From NCBI RefSeq assembly GCF_008704495.1, contig NZ_CP023699.1, positions 3,658,001 to 3,722,000 of the forward strand: DNA of 64,000 nucleotides, given 5' to 3'. The stretch is from Streptomyces kanamyceticus. GTDB taxonomy: Bacteria > Actinomycetota > Actinomycetes > Streptomycetales > Streptomycetaceae. The notes under the pieces were generated by a model that saw only the letters and a list, made by a program, of their open reading frames with translations, was not told the DNA's origin and searched no databases. Each line of letters starts with the position of its first letter. The first letter of the stretch is position 1. Both the position numbers and the translations under genes were made by a program. Positions 25,165-36,428 of this stretch are shown here, one piece after another.

Positions 25165-26949
25165 ATGGCAATCTCCCGCAGAAACCTCCTCATCGCCTCG
25201 TCGTTGGCGGCGGGCGGGTCGCTCGTCCTCTCCGCCTGCAGCAGCGGTGACTCGGGCGGCGGCAAGGGCGGTGCGCACGGCGGGGCCACGGAGTACACGG
25301 GCGCCAACGTGAAGATCGGCACCGCGGAGGACTCCGCGGGTCCCGCCGCCGAGGTCCCCGGCGCGAAGAAGGGCGGCACGATCTACGGCGTCGCCGAGGA
25401 CGACGTGTCGCACATGGACCCGCAGCGCATCTACTTCGCGTACAACTCCACGATCGCCATGCTCTTCGCGCGCGCCCTCACCGGCTACAAGACCGACATG
25501 AAGGGCCGCCAGACCCTGGTCGGCGACCTCGCCACCGACACCGGCAAGTCCTCCGACGGCAACAAGACCTGGACCTTCACGCTGAAGGACGGTCTGAAGT
25601 GGCAGGACGGCAGCGAGCTGACGGTCGAGGACGTCCGGCACGGCATCGAGCGCGGCTGGGCCCCGTTCATCACCGAGGGCGCCGCCTACGTCCAGACGGC
25701 GCTGACCGGCAAGGGCGCCAAGTGGCGTGACGCGTACGAGGGTCCGTACAAGGGCAAGCACCTGGACTCGATCGTCACCGACAAGGCGAAGAAGACCATC
25801 ACCTTCAAGCTGAAGGAAGCCCGTCCGGACTTCAACTTCACGCTGGCGATGAGCTCGTACGCCGCCACCCCGGTGAAGCACGACACCAAGGAGAAGTACG
25901 ACAAGGCGCCCTTCTCCTGCGGCCCCTACATCGTCAAGGCCCGCTCCATCGACAAGTCGATGACGCTGACGCGCAACAAGCACTGGGACCCGAAGACCGA
26001 CCCGATCCGCAACGGCTACCCGGACGGCTTCGAGTTCGAGTTCGGACCGACAGGGCTTGAGTCCTGCGACCGCTTCATCGCGGACCAGGGCAACGACAAG
26101 CAGATGGTCGCCATCTACGAGAACATCCCGGCCGAGCGCATGCAGAAGGTGCTCACCACGCCCGACATCAAGGCGCGCAGCTTCAACGGCCTCTCCACGG
26201 GCACCTACTACTTCGCCATCAACATGAAGCGCGTGCCCGACCTGGAGGTCCGCAAGGCGCTGCTCATCGCCTGGCCCCTGGAGCAGAGCCGCAAGATCTA
26301 CGGCGGGACCAGCGCGGGCGAGTACGCGACGACGATCCTCAGCCCCGACATCATCGGCCGCGAGAAGTTCGACCTGTACGGCAAGCTCGACAAGCCGCAG
26401 GGCGACGTGAAGCGGGCGCACGAGATCCTGAAGAAGGCGAACAAGCTCGGCACGAAGATCGTGTACGCCTTCCCGCGGCGCCCCACGTACGACAAGACCA
26501 AGATCGTCATCGAGAAGAACCTGCGCGAGGCGGGCTTCGACCCGGTCATCAAGCCGCTCAACTCGACGGACTTCTACGACCAGGCCCAGCGCCTGGACAA
26601 CAAGTTCGACGTGATGTGGTTCGGCTGGTCCCCCGACTGGCCGACCGCCTACACGATGATGCAGCCGATGTTCGACGGCGAGGCCATCGGGGACGGTCAG
26701 AACAACGTCTCGCAGGTGAACATCCCCTGGATCAACGAGGCGATCAAGAAGAACGCGGTCATCCCCGACCCGAAGGAAGCGGGCAAGGCCTGGGCCGCGC
26801 TCGACAAGCGGATCATGAAGGAGGTCGTGCCGATCATCCCGGAGACCTTCCAGCGCCGCTGGTACCTGCACGGTTCCAAGGTCGGCGGCGCCATCCACGA
26901 CCCGCAGTTCGCGGCCACGCTGCTCTCCAAGGTGTTCGTCAAGGCCTGA
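25165..26949 (+). CDS. Peptide-binding lipoprotein (SBP family 5), operon 2 (bldKB position)
   Basis: 594 residues. The signal peptide MAISRRNLLIASSLAAGG-SLVLSAC combines a twin-arginine motif (SRRNLL) with a lipobox (LSAC), so it is probably a Tat-exported lipoprotein. Gly/Ser linker, then SBP_bac_5 (KKGGTIYGVAEDDVSHMDPQRIYF, FTLKDGLKWQDGSELTVEDVRHGIERG, FPRRPTYDKTKIVIEKNL, WFGWSPDWPTAYTMMQPMF). Longer than the operon 1 and 3 SBPs and clearly divergent from them. Its last 16 coding bases plus TGA are duplicated directly downstream (26931-26976). Confidence 0.9.
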   Translation: MAISRRNLLIASSLAAGGSLVLSACSSGDSGGGKGGAHGGATEYTGANVKIGTAEDSAGPAAEVPGAKKGGTIYGVAEDDVSHMDPQRIYFAYNSTIAMLFARALTGYKTDMKGRQTLVGDLATDTGKSSDGNKTWTFTLKDGLKWQDGSELTVEDVRHGIERGWAPFITEGAAYVQTALTGKGAKWRDAYEGPYKGKHLDSIVTDKAKKTITFKLKEARPDFNFTLAMSSYAATPVKHDTKEKYDKAPFSCGPYIVKARSIDKSMTLTRNKHWDPKTDPIRNGYPDGFEFEFGPTGLESCDRFIADQGNDKQMVAIYENIPAERMQKVLTTPDIKARSFNGLSTGTYYFAINMKRVPDLEVRKALLIAWPLEQSRKIYGGTSAGEYATTILSPDIIGREKFDLYGKLDKPQGDVKRAHEILKKANKLGTKIVYAFPRRPTYDKTKIVIEKNLREAGFDPVIKPLNSTDFYDQAQRLDNKFDVMWFGWSPDWPTAYTMMQPMFDGEAIGDGQNNVSQVNIPWINEAIKKNAVIPDPKEAGKAWAALDKRIMKEVVPIIPETFQRRWYLHGSKVGGAIHDPQFAATLLSKVFVKA

Positions 26950-26976
26950 CGACGGTGTACGTCAAGGCCTGACGAC
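26931..26976 (+). repeat. 23-bp tandem duplication of the gene 3' end including its stop codon
   Basis: Units 26931-26953 and 26954-26976 differ at one base (T/A at the sixth position). The first spans the final codons GTG TTC GTC AAG GCC TGA of the binding-protein gene, and the second repeats them out of frame in the intergenic region, creating a second TGA at 26970. Confidence 0.9.
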
Positions 26977-27061
26977 CGGCCCCCCGGGGCGGGCTCCCCC
27001 ATGAGGGCGTCCGCCCCGGACACCACCTCCCGCACGGCATCCGTCAGGAATCCCAACGCCC

Positions 27062-28042
27062 ATGTTCCGCTTCCTCATTCGCCGCATCGTCGGCGGCGCG
27101 GTGATCCTGCTGATCATCAGCGCCATCGTCTTCCTCCTCTTCTACACCGCCCCGCGCGACCCCGCGCGTCTGGCCTGCGGCAAGGTCTGCCCGCCGGAGA
27201 CGCTGGCGCTTGTGAAGCACAACCTGGGGATCGCCGACCCGGTGCCGGTGCAGTACTGGCACTGGTTCGAGGGCCTGTTCGTCGGCCGCGACTACGACAC
27301 CTACGGCTTCTGCGACGCGCCGTGCCTCGGCTACTCGTTCCGCAACCGTGAGCCCGTCCTCGCCACCATCCTCGACCGCTTCCCGGCCACGGTCTCCCTC
27401 TCGTTCGGCGCCGCTGTCGTGTTCGTCATCTTCGGCGTGGGCACCGGCATGCTGGCCGCCGTCAAGCAGGGCAAGGCCCTCGACAAGATCGCCTCGTCCG
27501 CGTCGCTGATCGCCTCGTCGATGCAGATCTACGTCGTCGGCGTCTTCGCCGTCTACGTCTTCACCGACCAGTTGCACCTCCTGGACCGGCCCTCGTACAC
27601 ACCACTGTCCGAGAACCCCGCCAAGTGGTTCTCCGGGCTGCTGATCCCCTGGCTGGTGCTCGCGCTGATCTTCACCGCGAACTACACGCGCATGGCGCGC
27701 TCCCAATTGGTCGAGTCGATGAACGAGGACTACGTCCGCACGGCCAAGGCCAAGGGGCTCTCGCGCCGCACCGTGTTCTTCCGCTTCGCCTGGCGCGGCG
27801 CGATGGGGCCGATCGTCACCATCTTCGGCCTCGACCTCGGGGTGCTGCTCGGCGGCGCCATCATCACCGAGAAGACCTTCGCCCTGCACGGCATCGGCGA
27901 ACTCTCCGTGAAGGCGGTCGACACCAGCGACCTGCCGCTGCTGCTCGGCGTGGTCCTGGTGGCCGCGGCGGCGATCGTCGTCTTCAACATCATCGTCGAT
28001 GCCCTGTACGCGCTGATCGACCCGCGCGTACGGCTGTCCTAG
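27062..28042 (+). CDS. Oligopeptide ABC transporter permease B, operon 2 (bldKC position)
   Basis: 326 residues, DppB family. Starts MFRFLIRRIVGGAVILLIISAIVFLLFY. A first external loop contains paired Cys (LACGKVCPPE) and a second pair (FCDAPC), suggesting disulfides. The EAA loop is YVRTAKAKGLSRRTVFFRFAWRGAMGP and the C-terminus VDALYALIDPRVRLS. The ATG has only a distant AGGA as ribosome site. The ATPase gene follows after 20 bases. Confidence 0.9.
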   Translation: MFRFLIRRIVGGAVILLIISAIVFLLFYTAPRDPARLACGKVCPPETLALVKHNLGIADPVPVQYWHWFEGLFVGRDYDTYGFCDAPCLGYSFRNREPVLATILDRFPATVSLSFGAAVVFVIFGVGTGMLAAVKQGKALDKIASSASLIASSMQIYVVGVFAVYVFTDQLHLLDRPSYTPLSENPAKWFSGLLIPWLVLALIFTANYTRMARSQLVESMNEDYVRTAKAKGLSRRTVFFRFAWRGAMGPIVTIFGLDLGVLLGGAIITEKTFALHGIGELSVKAVDTSDLPLLLGVVLVAAAAIVVFNIIVDALYALIDPRVRLS

Positions 28043-28062
28043 GGCTCAGGGAGCGAGATCTG

Positions 28063-29088
28063 ATGAGTACCCCCTTCCTGTCCGTACGGGACCTGCACGT
28101 CCACTTCTCCACCGAGGACGGCATGGTCAAGGCCGTCGACGGCCTCGACTTCGATCTCGAGCGGGGCAAGACCCTCGGCATCGTGGGCGAGTCCGGCTCC
28201 GGCAAGTCCGTGACCAACCTCGCCATCCTCGGCCTGCACCACAAGGACAGCTCCGTCATCGACGGTGAGATCCTGCTGGACGGCCAGGAGCTGCTCACCG
28301 CCACCGAGCGCGAGCTGGAGAAGCTGCGCGGCAACAAGATGGCGATGATCTTCCAGGACGCGCTCGCCTCCCTGTCGCCGTACCACACGATCGGCCGCCA
28401 GATCGGCGAGACGTTCCGCAAGCACACCGGCGCCTCCAAGACGGAGGCGCGGGGCCGGTCGATCGAGATGCTGAAGAAGGTCGGCATCCCGCAGCCCGAT
28501 CTGCGCGTGGACGACTATCCGCACCAGTTCTCCGGCGGCATGCGCCAGCGCGCGATGATCGCGATGGCGCTGGTCTGCAACCCGGCACTGCTGATCGCCG
28601 ACGAGCCGACGACGGCGCTCGACGTGACGGTCCAGGCCCAGATCATGGACCTGCTCAAGGAACTTCAGCAGGAGTTCGGCACCTCGATCATCTTCATCAC
28701 GCACGACCTCGGCGTGATCGCCGACATCGCGGACGACGTCCTGGTGATGTACGGCGGCCGGTGCGTGGAGCGCGGTACGAAGCAGGAGGTCCTGCGCGCG
28801 CCCCAGCACCCGTACACCTGGGGCCTGCTGGGCTCCATGCCCTCGCTCGAAGGCCCGGTGGACGTCCCGCTCTCGCCCATCCCCGGCACCCCGCCGAGCC
28901 TCCTCAACCCGCCGTCCGGCTGCCGCTTCCACCCGAGGTGCACGTTCACCGAGCAGGTGGGCGGCGGGCGCTGCGCGGACGAGCTGCCGCTCCTGGAGCT
29001 CTCCGAGGGCCGCGGCGCCGCCTGCCACCTCACGGCGGAACAGCGCAGCGAGTTCTTCGCCGACTTCGCGAGCACGCGCACCGACTGA
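28063..29088 (+). CDS. Oligopeptide ABC transporter ATPase D, operon 2 (bldKD position)
   Basis: 341 residues, DppD/OppD family. Walker [42 protein letters not shown] signature, [33 protein letters not shown]-loop, and oligo_HPY ([16 protein letters not shown] ... [13 protein letters not shown]). Start ATG 28063 follows AGGGAG; the long upstream extension in this frame overlaps the permease gene and is not real. LSPYHT replaces the usual LNPxxx in the Q-loop region. Confidence 0.92.
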   Translation: MSTPFLSVRDLHVHFSTEDGMVKAVDGLDFDLERGKTLGIVGESGSGKSVTNLAILGLHHKDSSVIDGEILLDGQELLTATERELEKLRGNKMAMIFQDALASLSPYHTIGRQIGETFRKHTGASKTEARGRSIEMLKKVGIPQPDLRVDDYPHQFSGGMRQRAMIAMALVCNPALLIADEPTTALDVTVQAQIMDLLKELQQEFGTSIIFITHDLGVIADIADDVLVMYGGRCVERGTKQEVLRAPQHPYTWGLLGSMPSLEGPVDVPLSPIPGTPPSLLNPPSGCRFHPRCTFTEQVGGGRCADELPLLELSEGRGAACHLTAEQRSEFFADFASTRTD

Positions 29089-29122
29089 CGTACAGACGTA
29101 CAAGAGACGGGACTTCACGACG

Positions 29123-30163
<1,041 letters not shown>

Positions 30164-30240
30164 CCCGCACAGCGACCCGGTTCCGGCCCGCGCCTCCCCC
30201 TTGACCCGAGCTGGGCGCGGCGCCCGGAGCCGGGCCACCC

Positions 30241-30278
30241 GGAAGGCCCGTGCCGCCCCGGGGCGGCACGGGCCTTCC
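30241..30278. terminator. Large palindromic terminator between operon 2 and the 30295 gene
   Basis: Arms 30241-30259 and 30260-30278 are exact complements, giving a 38-bp perfect palindrome (about 17 paired bases with a 4-base loop in RNA). It lies between convergent genes and probably terminates both. Confidence 0.85.
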
Positions 30279-30294
30279 GTCTGGGTCCCCGCCC

Positions 30295-30993
30295 TCAGGA
30301 CGACCGGTCGAAGTCGTCCACCGTCTCCACCACCGAGAGCCACTTGCGGCCGTGCTCCAGGTACACGCGCAGGTGGGACCGAGGGCCCGTGTCCGTGCCC
30401 GTGTAGTACGCGTCCGCCCCCGCCCCCCGCCGCTCCATGCCGCAGTCGCCGAGCACGTTGCGCAGGTGCCGGAGCACCGCGTCGGTGTCGGTGGCCGTGC
30501 GGAACTCGGCGTAGCGGTGCCGGGCGGCCGCGTTGTTGTCCCCCTGGTACATGCGGGCGAAGCGGGTCTGGTCGGGCTCCTTCCCTCCTCCGGTGGGTGT
30601 GCAGCCGACGTCGTCGATGCCGACCTTGCCCAGGGTCAGGTCCACGTCACCGCCACGGTCCCTCTCCTTCCAGTGCCACTTCCCGTACAGCGGCAGCTCC
30701 TTGGCCCGCAGCAGGTGCACCACACCGTCGTTCTTGTACGGGGTGTCGCCCTGCCCGTACGTACGCGAGGGCCCCGCCGGGCGCACGTCCCTGCCGCCGT
30801 CACCGCTCCCCGGCACCGCCGCCCACACCACCGCCCCCGCCACGACCGCGACCGCCGCCGCGGACAACGCGATCCGACGCCTGGCCCGCCGCCGACCGCC
30901 CCTGGCCCGCAGCTCCGCGCCCTCCGGCATGCGCAGCGGGACGTCGTCGAGCAGCTCCTCGACCTGGACCTGTCGCCCCTGGATCTCAGCCAT
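30295..30993 (-). CDS. Membrane protein coupled to sigma factor, possible anti-sigma factor
   Basis: 232 residues. The cytoplasmic N-terminus of about 38 residues (ELLDDVPLRMPEGAELRARGGRRRARRR) is followed by one membrane helix (about 41-60, ALSAAAVAVVAGAVVWAAV) and an extracytoplasmic domain with two Cys (DDVGCTPTG, LGDCGMERRG). The start overlaps the sigma-factor stop by 8 bases, so the two are translationally coupled. That layout suits an anti-sigma factor, but no zinc-binding HxxxCxxC motif is present, so the role is inferred from position. The N-terminus is short for a sigma-binding domain. Confidence 0.75.
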   Translation of the reverse strand: MAEIQGRQVQVEELLDDVPLRMPEGAELRARGGRRRARRRIALSAAAVAVVAGAVVWAAVPGSGDGGRDVRPAGPSRTYGQGDTPYKNDGVVHLLRAKELPLYGKWHWKERDRGGDVDLTLGKVGIDDVGCTPTGGGKEPDQTRFARMYQGDNNAAARHRYAEFRTATDTDAVLRHLRNVLGDCGMERRGAGADAYYTGTDTGPRSHLRVYLEHGRKWLSVVETVDDFDRSS

Positions 30994-31525
30994 GGTGGGC
31001 CGCCCCTTCCGTGCGGAACGCCGCCGTGTCGGCGAGGCGTTCGCCCAATACCTTGCGGGCCCGGCTCAGCCGGGTGCGCACGGCGCCGCTGGAGGCGCCG
31101 GTCTCCTGTGCGACCTGTTCCACGGGCAGGTCGAGGAGGTGGTACAGGACCACCACCTGCCGCTGCTGGGGCGGGAGTTCACGCAGGGCCTCCACCAACG
31201 CCACGCGGTCCGCGGAGAGTTCGGGGAGGTCGGCGCCCGGGCCGTGTCTGAAGTGGGCGCGCACCCGGTTCCGCGTACGCCGCCAGGTGCTGATGGCGAG
31301 CCGCGCCGCCACCGTCCGCACCCACGGCAGCGGATCCCCATCGCGGGTGAGCCGGTCCCACCGCTGCCACGCCCGTACGTACGCCTCCTGCACCGCGTCC
31401 TCCGCCTCCGCGAGATCGCCGGTCATCGCGTAGACCGTGGCGACCAGGCGTTTGGCGGTGGCGGCGTAGAACGCGTCGAAGTCCGCGCCGTACCCCTGGT
31501 CTGTCTCTTCGGGCCGCGTCGCCAT
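30986..31525 (-). CDS. ECF-type RNA polymerase sigma factor (SigE family)
   Basis: 179 residues. Region 2 at about 14-75 (FDAFYAATAKRLVATVYAMTGD, DAVQEAYVRAWQRW) and region 4 at about 115-165 (LRELPPQQRQVVVLYHLLDLPVEQVAQETG, GAVRTRLSRARKVL); no C-terminal extension. The VYAMTGDxxEAEDAVQEAYVRAW signature is that of the actinobacterial SigE/SigM-like group. Start ATG 31525 follows GGGGGA; the reading open to 31585 lacks a site. Coupled to the membrane protein downstream. Its target promoters are not evident in the window. Confidence 0.9.
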   Translation of the reverse strand: MATRPEETDQGYGADFDAFYAATAKRLVATVYAMTGDLAEAEDAVQEAYVRAWQRWDRLTRDGDPLPWVRTVAARLAISTWRRTRNRVRAHFRHGPGADLPELSADRVALVEALRELPPQQRQVVVLYHLLDLPVEQVAQETGASSGAVRTRLSRARKVLGERLADTAAFRTEGAAHHG

Positions 31526-31604
31526 CGTCCCCCGTCCATCCCTCGTCCGGCGCGCACGTCCGCCCGCCGCTCCTGACTCATACACGCCGGGGGGCCGGAA
31601 GTTG

Positions 31605-32177
31605 TTACAGGTGACTTCCCTGCACCCGATCGGACGCGAGACGGGCGTGCAGCTCCACGTCGTGCCGCACCCCGTCGTACGCGAGCTTCTGCCGCTGCAC
31701 CCCCTCCACGGCGAACCCGGCGGCGCGGGCCACCCCGCACGACGCGGGGTTGTCCGTGCGGTGCCCCAGCTCCAGCCGGAACAGGCCGAGGTCCCTGAAG
31801 GCCCACCGGGCGAGCGCCGCGCAGCCGCGTGCCGCCACGCCCCCGCCGCGGGCCCGCTCCACCGTCCAGTACGACACCCAGCCGGTGGCGTGCGCGCGGT
31901 TCACCGCACCCACCGCGACGTGGCCGAGGGGCCGGTCCCCGGCGTCCACCACGGCGAAGGCGTACGCCGAGTCCGCCACGCGCTCAGCGGCGCGGCGGGC
32001 GATCCAGCGGCCCGCCGCCCCCGCCGAGTCCACGGGCTCGTCCGCCTGCCGCTCCATCAGCGGCGCACGGAAGGCGGCGAGGACCGCCGCGGCGTCCCGC
32101 TCCCGCCAGGGGCGCAGGACCAGTCCCCCGCCCGCGTCGATCCCGCCCGCTCGATCCGTCTCCGCCTGCCCTGCCAT
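31605..32177 (-). CDS. GNAT-family acetyltransferase (RimJ/RimL type)
   Basis: 190 residues, Acetyltransf_3 family. LVLRPWRERDAAAVLAAF start, GHVAVGAVNRAHATGWVSYWTVERARGGGVAARGCAALARWAF as acetyl-CoA-binding core (R-G-x-G-V/A replaced by R-G-G-G-V-A), then RLELGHRTDNPASCGVARAAGFAVEG. The substrate is probably an amino group of a protein N-terminus or small molecule. Start ATG 32177 with AGGAGG 8 bases upstream. The reading open to 32447 translates an octamer repeat (VSPFPRFP units) and a terminator and is rejected. The 5' leader contains nine copies of an 8-bp repeat. Confidence 0.88.
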   Translation of the reverse strand: MAGQAETDRAGGIDAGGGLVLRPWRERDAAAVLAAFRAPLMERQADEPVDSAGAAGRWIARRAAERVADSAYAFAVVDAGDRPLGHVAVGAVNRAHATGWVSYWTVERARGGGVAARGCAALARWAFRDLGLFRLELGHRTDNPASCGVARAAGFAVEGVQRQKLAYDGVRHDVELHARLASDRVQGSHL

Positions 32178-32194
32178 CGGAGTCCCTCCTGTTC

Positions 32195-32272
32195 CGGGGA
32201 AACGGGGAAACGGGGAAACGGGGAAACGGGGAAACGGGGAAACGGGGAAACGGGGAAACGGGGAAACGGGGA
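32195..32272. repeat. 8-bp microsatellite, nine perfect copies
   Basis: Unit CGGGGAAA repeats perfectly nine times from 32195 to 32266, followed by a partial copy to 32272 that merges into the stem of a terminator. On the minus strand it lies 18-90 bases before the acetyltransferase start. Unit length is not a multiple of 3 and the tract is non-coding. Confidence 0.95.
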
Positions 32273-32306
32273 GCGCCCGGGACCTCGTCGGTCCCGGGCG
32301 CTCCCC
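32268..32306. terminator. Terminator of peptide operon 3
   Basis: Perfect 17-bp stem, arms 32268-32284 and 32290-32306, loop TCGTC. It lies 24 bases after the stop of the F ATPase gene on the minus strand and fuses with the octamer tract on its far side. Confidence 0.85.
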
Positions 32307-32329
32307 GTGATGTACAGCCCGGTCGTGCG

Positions 32330-33476
<1,147 letters not shown>

Positions 33477-33484
<8 letters not shown>

Positions 33485-34538
33485 GGATCGTCTCCTTCCA
33501 GAAGTGGCAGGCGCTGCCGCGCCCGGCCAGCTCCGCGCCGTCCTGCTCGGTGACCGGCGCCAGGGCCGGGACCTCCGTACGGCAGATGTCCTGCGCCTTG
33601 GGACAGCGCGGGTTGAACGCGCAACCGCCGGGGATGTGGAGCAGGTTGGGCGGCAGACCCTTGATCGCGTAGAGCTCCTGGCCCTTCTGGTCCAGGCGCG
33701 GGATCGAGTCCAGGAGGCCGCGCGTGTACGGGTGCGCCGGGCGCTTGTAGAGCTCGTGCACCGGCGCCGTCTCGACGATCCGGCCCGCGTACATGACCGC
33801 GATCTTGTCCGCGACGTCGGCGACGACGCCGAGGTCGTGGGTGATCAGGATCAGGCCCATGTTGTACTCGCGCTGCAGCTCCGCGAGCAGATCCATGACC
33901 TGGGCCTGGACCGTCACGTCGAGGGCCGTGGTGGGCTCGTCGGCGATGATGAGGTCAGGCTCCAGGGCGAGCGCCATCGCGATCATGATGCGCTGGCGCA
34001 TACCGCCGGAGAACTGGTGCGGGTAGTCGTTCACCCGTTCCCTGGCGGCCGGGATCTTGACCTTCTCCATCAGCTCGATGGCCTTGGCCTTGGCCTCCTT
34101 GCGGCTCGCCCCCTCGTGCACCTGGAACATCTCGCCGAGCTGGTAGCCCACCGAGAGCACGGGGTTGAGGGACGAGAGCGCGTCCTGGAAGATCATCGCG
34201 ATCTTGCGGCCACGGACCTTCCTGCGCTCCTCGTTGGACATCTTCAGCATGTCCTGGCCGCGGAAGAGGATCTCGCCCTGCGGGATCTTTCCCGGCGGCA
34301 TGTCGAGGATGCCCATGATGGCCTGGGCCGTCACGGACTTGCCGGAGCCCGACTCGCCGAGGACAGCGAGCGTCTCGCCCGCGTCCACGCTGTAGTTGAC
34401 GCCGTTGACGGCCTTGACCACGCCGTCCCGGGTGTGGAACTCGACGTGCAGGTCCTTCACGTCCAGGAGCCTGCCGCTCTTCTCCTCGCCCGAGCGGGGG
34501 GCGGGGATCGAGTCGGATTTGAGATCGATGCTGGTCAT
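33477..34538 (-). CDS. Oligopeptide ABC transporter ATPase D, operon 3
   Basis: 353 residues, DppD/OppD family. Walker [77 protein letters not shown], and oligo_HPY ([33 protein letters not shown]). Start ATG 34538 (MTSIDLKSD); the frame is open to 34700 inside the permease gene and that extension is rejected. Highly similar to the 19003 gene. Confidence 0.93.
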
Positions 34539-34549
34539 GTACGCCTCCC

Positions 34550-35506
34550 TCAGCGCAGCTTCGGGTCGAGGGCTTCGCGTACAGCGTCGCCGAGCATGAT
34601 GAACGCCAGCACGGTGAGGCTGAGCATCCCGGCGGGGAAGATCAACGTGTGCGGGTTGTTCCGGATGTCGCTGAGGGCGTCGGAGATGTCGCCGCCCCAC
34701 GAGAGCGCGTCGTCACCGAAGCCGAGACCCAGGTACGAGAGCGTCGACTCGGCGACGATGTACGTGCCCAGCGCGATGGTCGAGATGACGATCACGGGTG
34801 CGACGGCGTTCGGCAGGATGTGCCGGAACAGGATCCGCTTGGTGTCCGCGCCGAGCGCCTTGGCCGCCATCACGTAGTCCGCGTGCTTGGTGGTGATGAC
34901 AGCGCCGCGCATCACGCGGGCGATCTGCGTCCAGCCGAGGAAGGCGAGCGCGCCGGTGATCACCCAGACGTTGCGCACGGTGAAGGAGTTCAGGACGACC
35001 ATGGCACCGAGCAGGAACGGGATGCCGAAGAACACGTCGGTGATCCGGGAGAGCAGGCTGTCCCAGATGCCGCCGAAGTAGCCCGCGAGCATGCCGATCA
35101 GGCCGCCGAAGACGGTCACGAGGATGGTCACGCCGAGGCCGACCATGATCGAGTTCCGCGCGCCGTAGACGACCCGGGCGTAGACGCTGCGGCCCTGGCG
35201 GTCGTATCCGAACCAGTCCGCCTGGAAGAAGTGCGTGAGGTTCGGCTTCTGCAGGAAGTGGTTCGTCAGGTCGCCGTACTTCGGGTCGGCGCTCGTGAAG
35301 AGGCCGGGGAAGGCGGCCACCAGGAGCAGCAGCAGGATCAGCACCGAGGAGATGAGGAACAGCGGCCTGCGGCGCAGGTCCTGCCAGGCGTCGCCCCACA
35401 GGCTGCGCGGCTTGCCGGGCGCCTCGCCCGCGTCCACGACGGCGGTCTGGGGTCCCTCGGGCGTGACCGTCTGGTCCGTGGCCGGGGTCTTGGTGATGTC
35501 AGGCAT
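34550..35506 (-). CDS. Oligopeptide ABC transporter permease C, operon 3
   Basis: 318 residues, DppC family. WQDLRRRPLFLISSVLILLLLLVAAFPGLF first helix, an external FFQADWFGYDRQGRSVYARVVYG motif, the EAA loop YVMAAKALGADTKRILFRHILPNAVAPV, and ending GDAVREALDPKLR. Similar to the operon 1 C permease. Overlaps permease B by 8 bases, as in operon 1. Confidence 0.92.
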   Translation of the reverse strand: MPDITKTPATDQTVTPEGPQTAVVDAGEAPGKPRSLWGDAWQDLRRRPLFLISSVLILLLLLVAAFPGLFTSADPKYGDLTNHFLQKPNLTHFFQADWFGYDRQGRSVYARVVYGARNSIMVGLGVTILVTVFGGLIGMLAGYFGGIWDSLLSRITDVFFGIPFLLGAMVVLNSFTVRNVWVITGALAFLGWTQIARVMRGAVITTKHADYVMAAKALGADTKRILFRHILPNAVAPVIVISTIALGTYIVAESTLSYLGLGFGDDALSWGGDISDALSDIRNNPHTLIFPAGMLSLTVLAFIMLGDAVREALDPKLR

Positions 35507-36428
35507 AACGGATCCTCGGGTCCAGGACCGCGTAAAGCAGGTCGACGATCAGGCTGGCGAGGAGGTACACGAGCACCAGGACGGTGACGACACCGACGAT
35601 GACGGCTCCCTCGCGCTGGCCCAACGCTCGGTAGAGGAGGTTGCCGACGCCGGTCACGTTGAAGATGCCCTCGGTGATGACCGCGCCGCCCATCAGGGCG
35701 CCGATGTCCGTACCGAGGTAGGTGACCACCGGGATCAGCGAGTTACGCAGCAGGTGCCGGGTGACGATCCGCTTGCGCGGCAGCCCCTTGGCGACCGCGG
35801 TGCGCATGTAGTCCGCCTGCCGGTTCTCGGCGATCGAGGTGCGGGTCAGGCGCGCCACGTAGGCGAGGCCGACCAGACCGAGCACGAGCGCGGGCAGCAG
35901 CAGTTCCCCGATGTTCTCGGAGTCCTGCACCGTCGGGGTCACCCAGCCGAGCTGATTGCCGAAGATCAGCTGGAAGAACAGACCGAACACGAAGATCGGG
36001 ACGGAGATCACGAGAAGCGTGAAGAGCGTCACCGCGTTGTCGAGGACGCGGCCGCGCCGGATGCCGGCGAGCACGCCCAGGGTGATGCCGACGACGAGCT
36101 CGAACGTCCAGGCCATGACGGCGAGTCTGAGCGAGACCGGGAAGGCCTGCTTGATCTCGTCGAGGATGGGCCTGTTGCCCGCGATGGTGTGACCGAAGTC
36201 GCCCTGCAACAGCCCACCCATGTAGTGGAAATACTGCTGCCACAGCGGCAGATCAAGCCCACGGTCGTGCTTGATCTGCGCCACCTGCGCAGGGTCCGGC
36301 GGCTTGTCTCCCCACAGTGCCGCCACCGGGTCGCCGGGGAGCACGTTGACCATCAGGAAGATCAGCAGGGTTGTCCCGATGAAGACCGGGATCATCTGGA
36401 GCAGTCGCCTCGCGACGTAGCGCCCCAT
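35499..36428 (-). CDS. Oligopeptide ABC transporter permease B, operon 3
   Basis: 309 residues, DppB family. MGRYVARRLLQMIPVFIGTTLLIFLMVNVLPGDPVAALWG, the EAA loop YMRTAVAKGLPRKRIVTRHLLRNSLIPV, and ending LLYAVLDPRIRYA identical to the operon 1 copy. Unlike operon 1 it keeps the canonical LPGDP motif and lacks the Cys pair. The ATG at 36428 has GGAGG 7 bases upstream and matches the family start; ATGs at 36446 and 36491 are in frame but less likely. Confidence 0.9.
   Translation of the reverse strand: MGRYVARRLLQMIPVFIGTTLLIFLMVNVLPGDPVAALWGDKPPDPAQVAQIKHDRGLDLPLWQQYFHYMGGLLQGDFGHTIAGNRPILDEIKQAFPVSLRLAVMAWTFELVVGITLGVLAGIRRGRVLDNAVTLFTLLVISVPIFVFGLFFQLIFGNQLGWVTPTVQDSENIGELLLPALVLGLVGLAYVARLTRTSIAENRQADYMRTAVAKGLPRKRIVTRHLLRNSLIPVVTYLGTDIGALMGGAVITEGIFNVTGVGNLLYRALGQREGAVIVGVVTVLVLVYLLASLIVDLLYAVLDPRIRYA

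Noticed and set aside
23926..26898. 990-codon frame antisense to the operon 2 permease and binding protein
   Set aside because: The sense strand carries clear permease and SBP motifs; the antisense translation is low-complexity and has no start signal.
32195..32272. CRISPR array
   Set aside because: The 8-bp units are contiguous with no spacers and no cas genes nearby.
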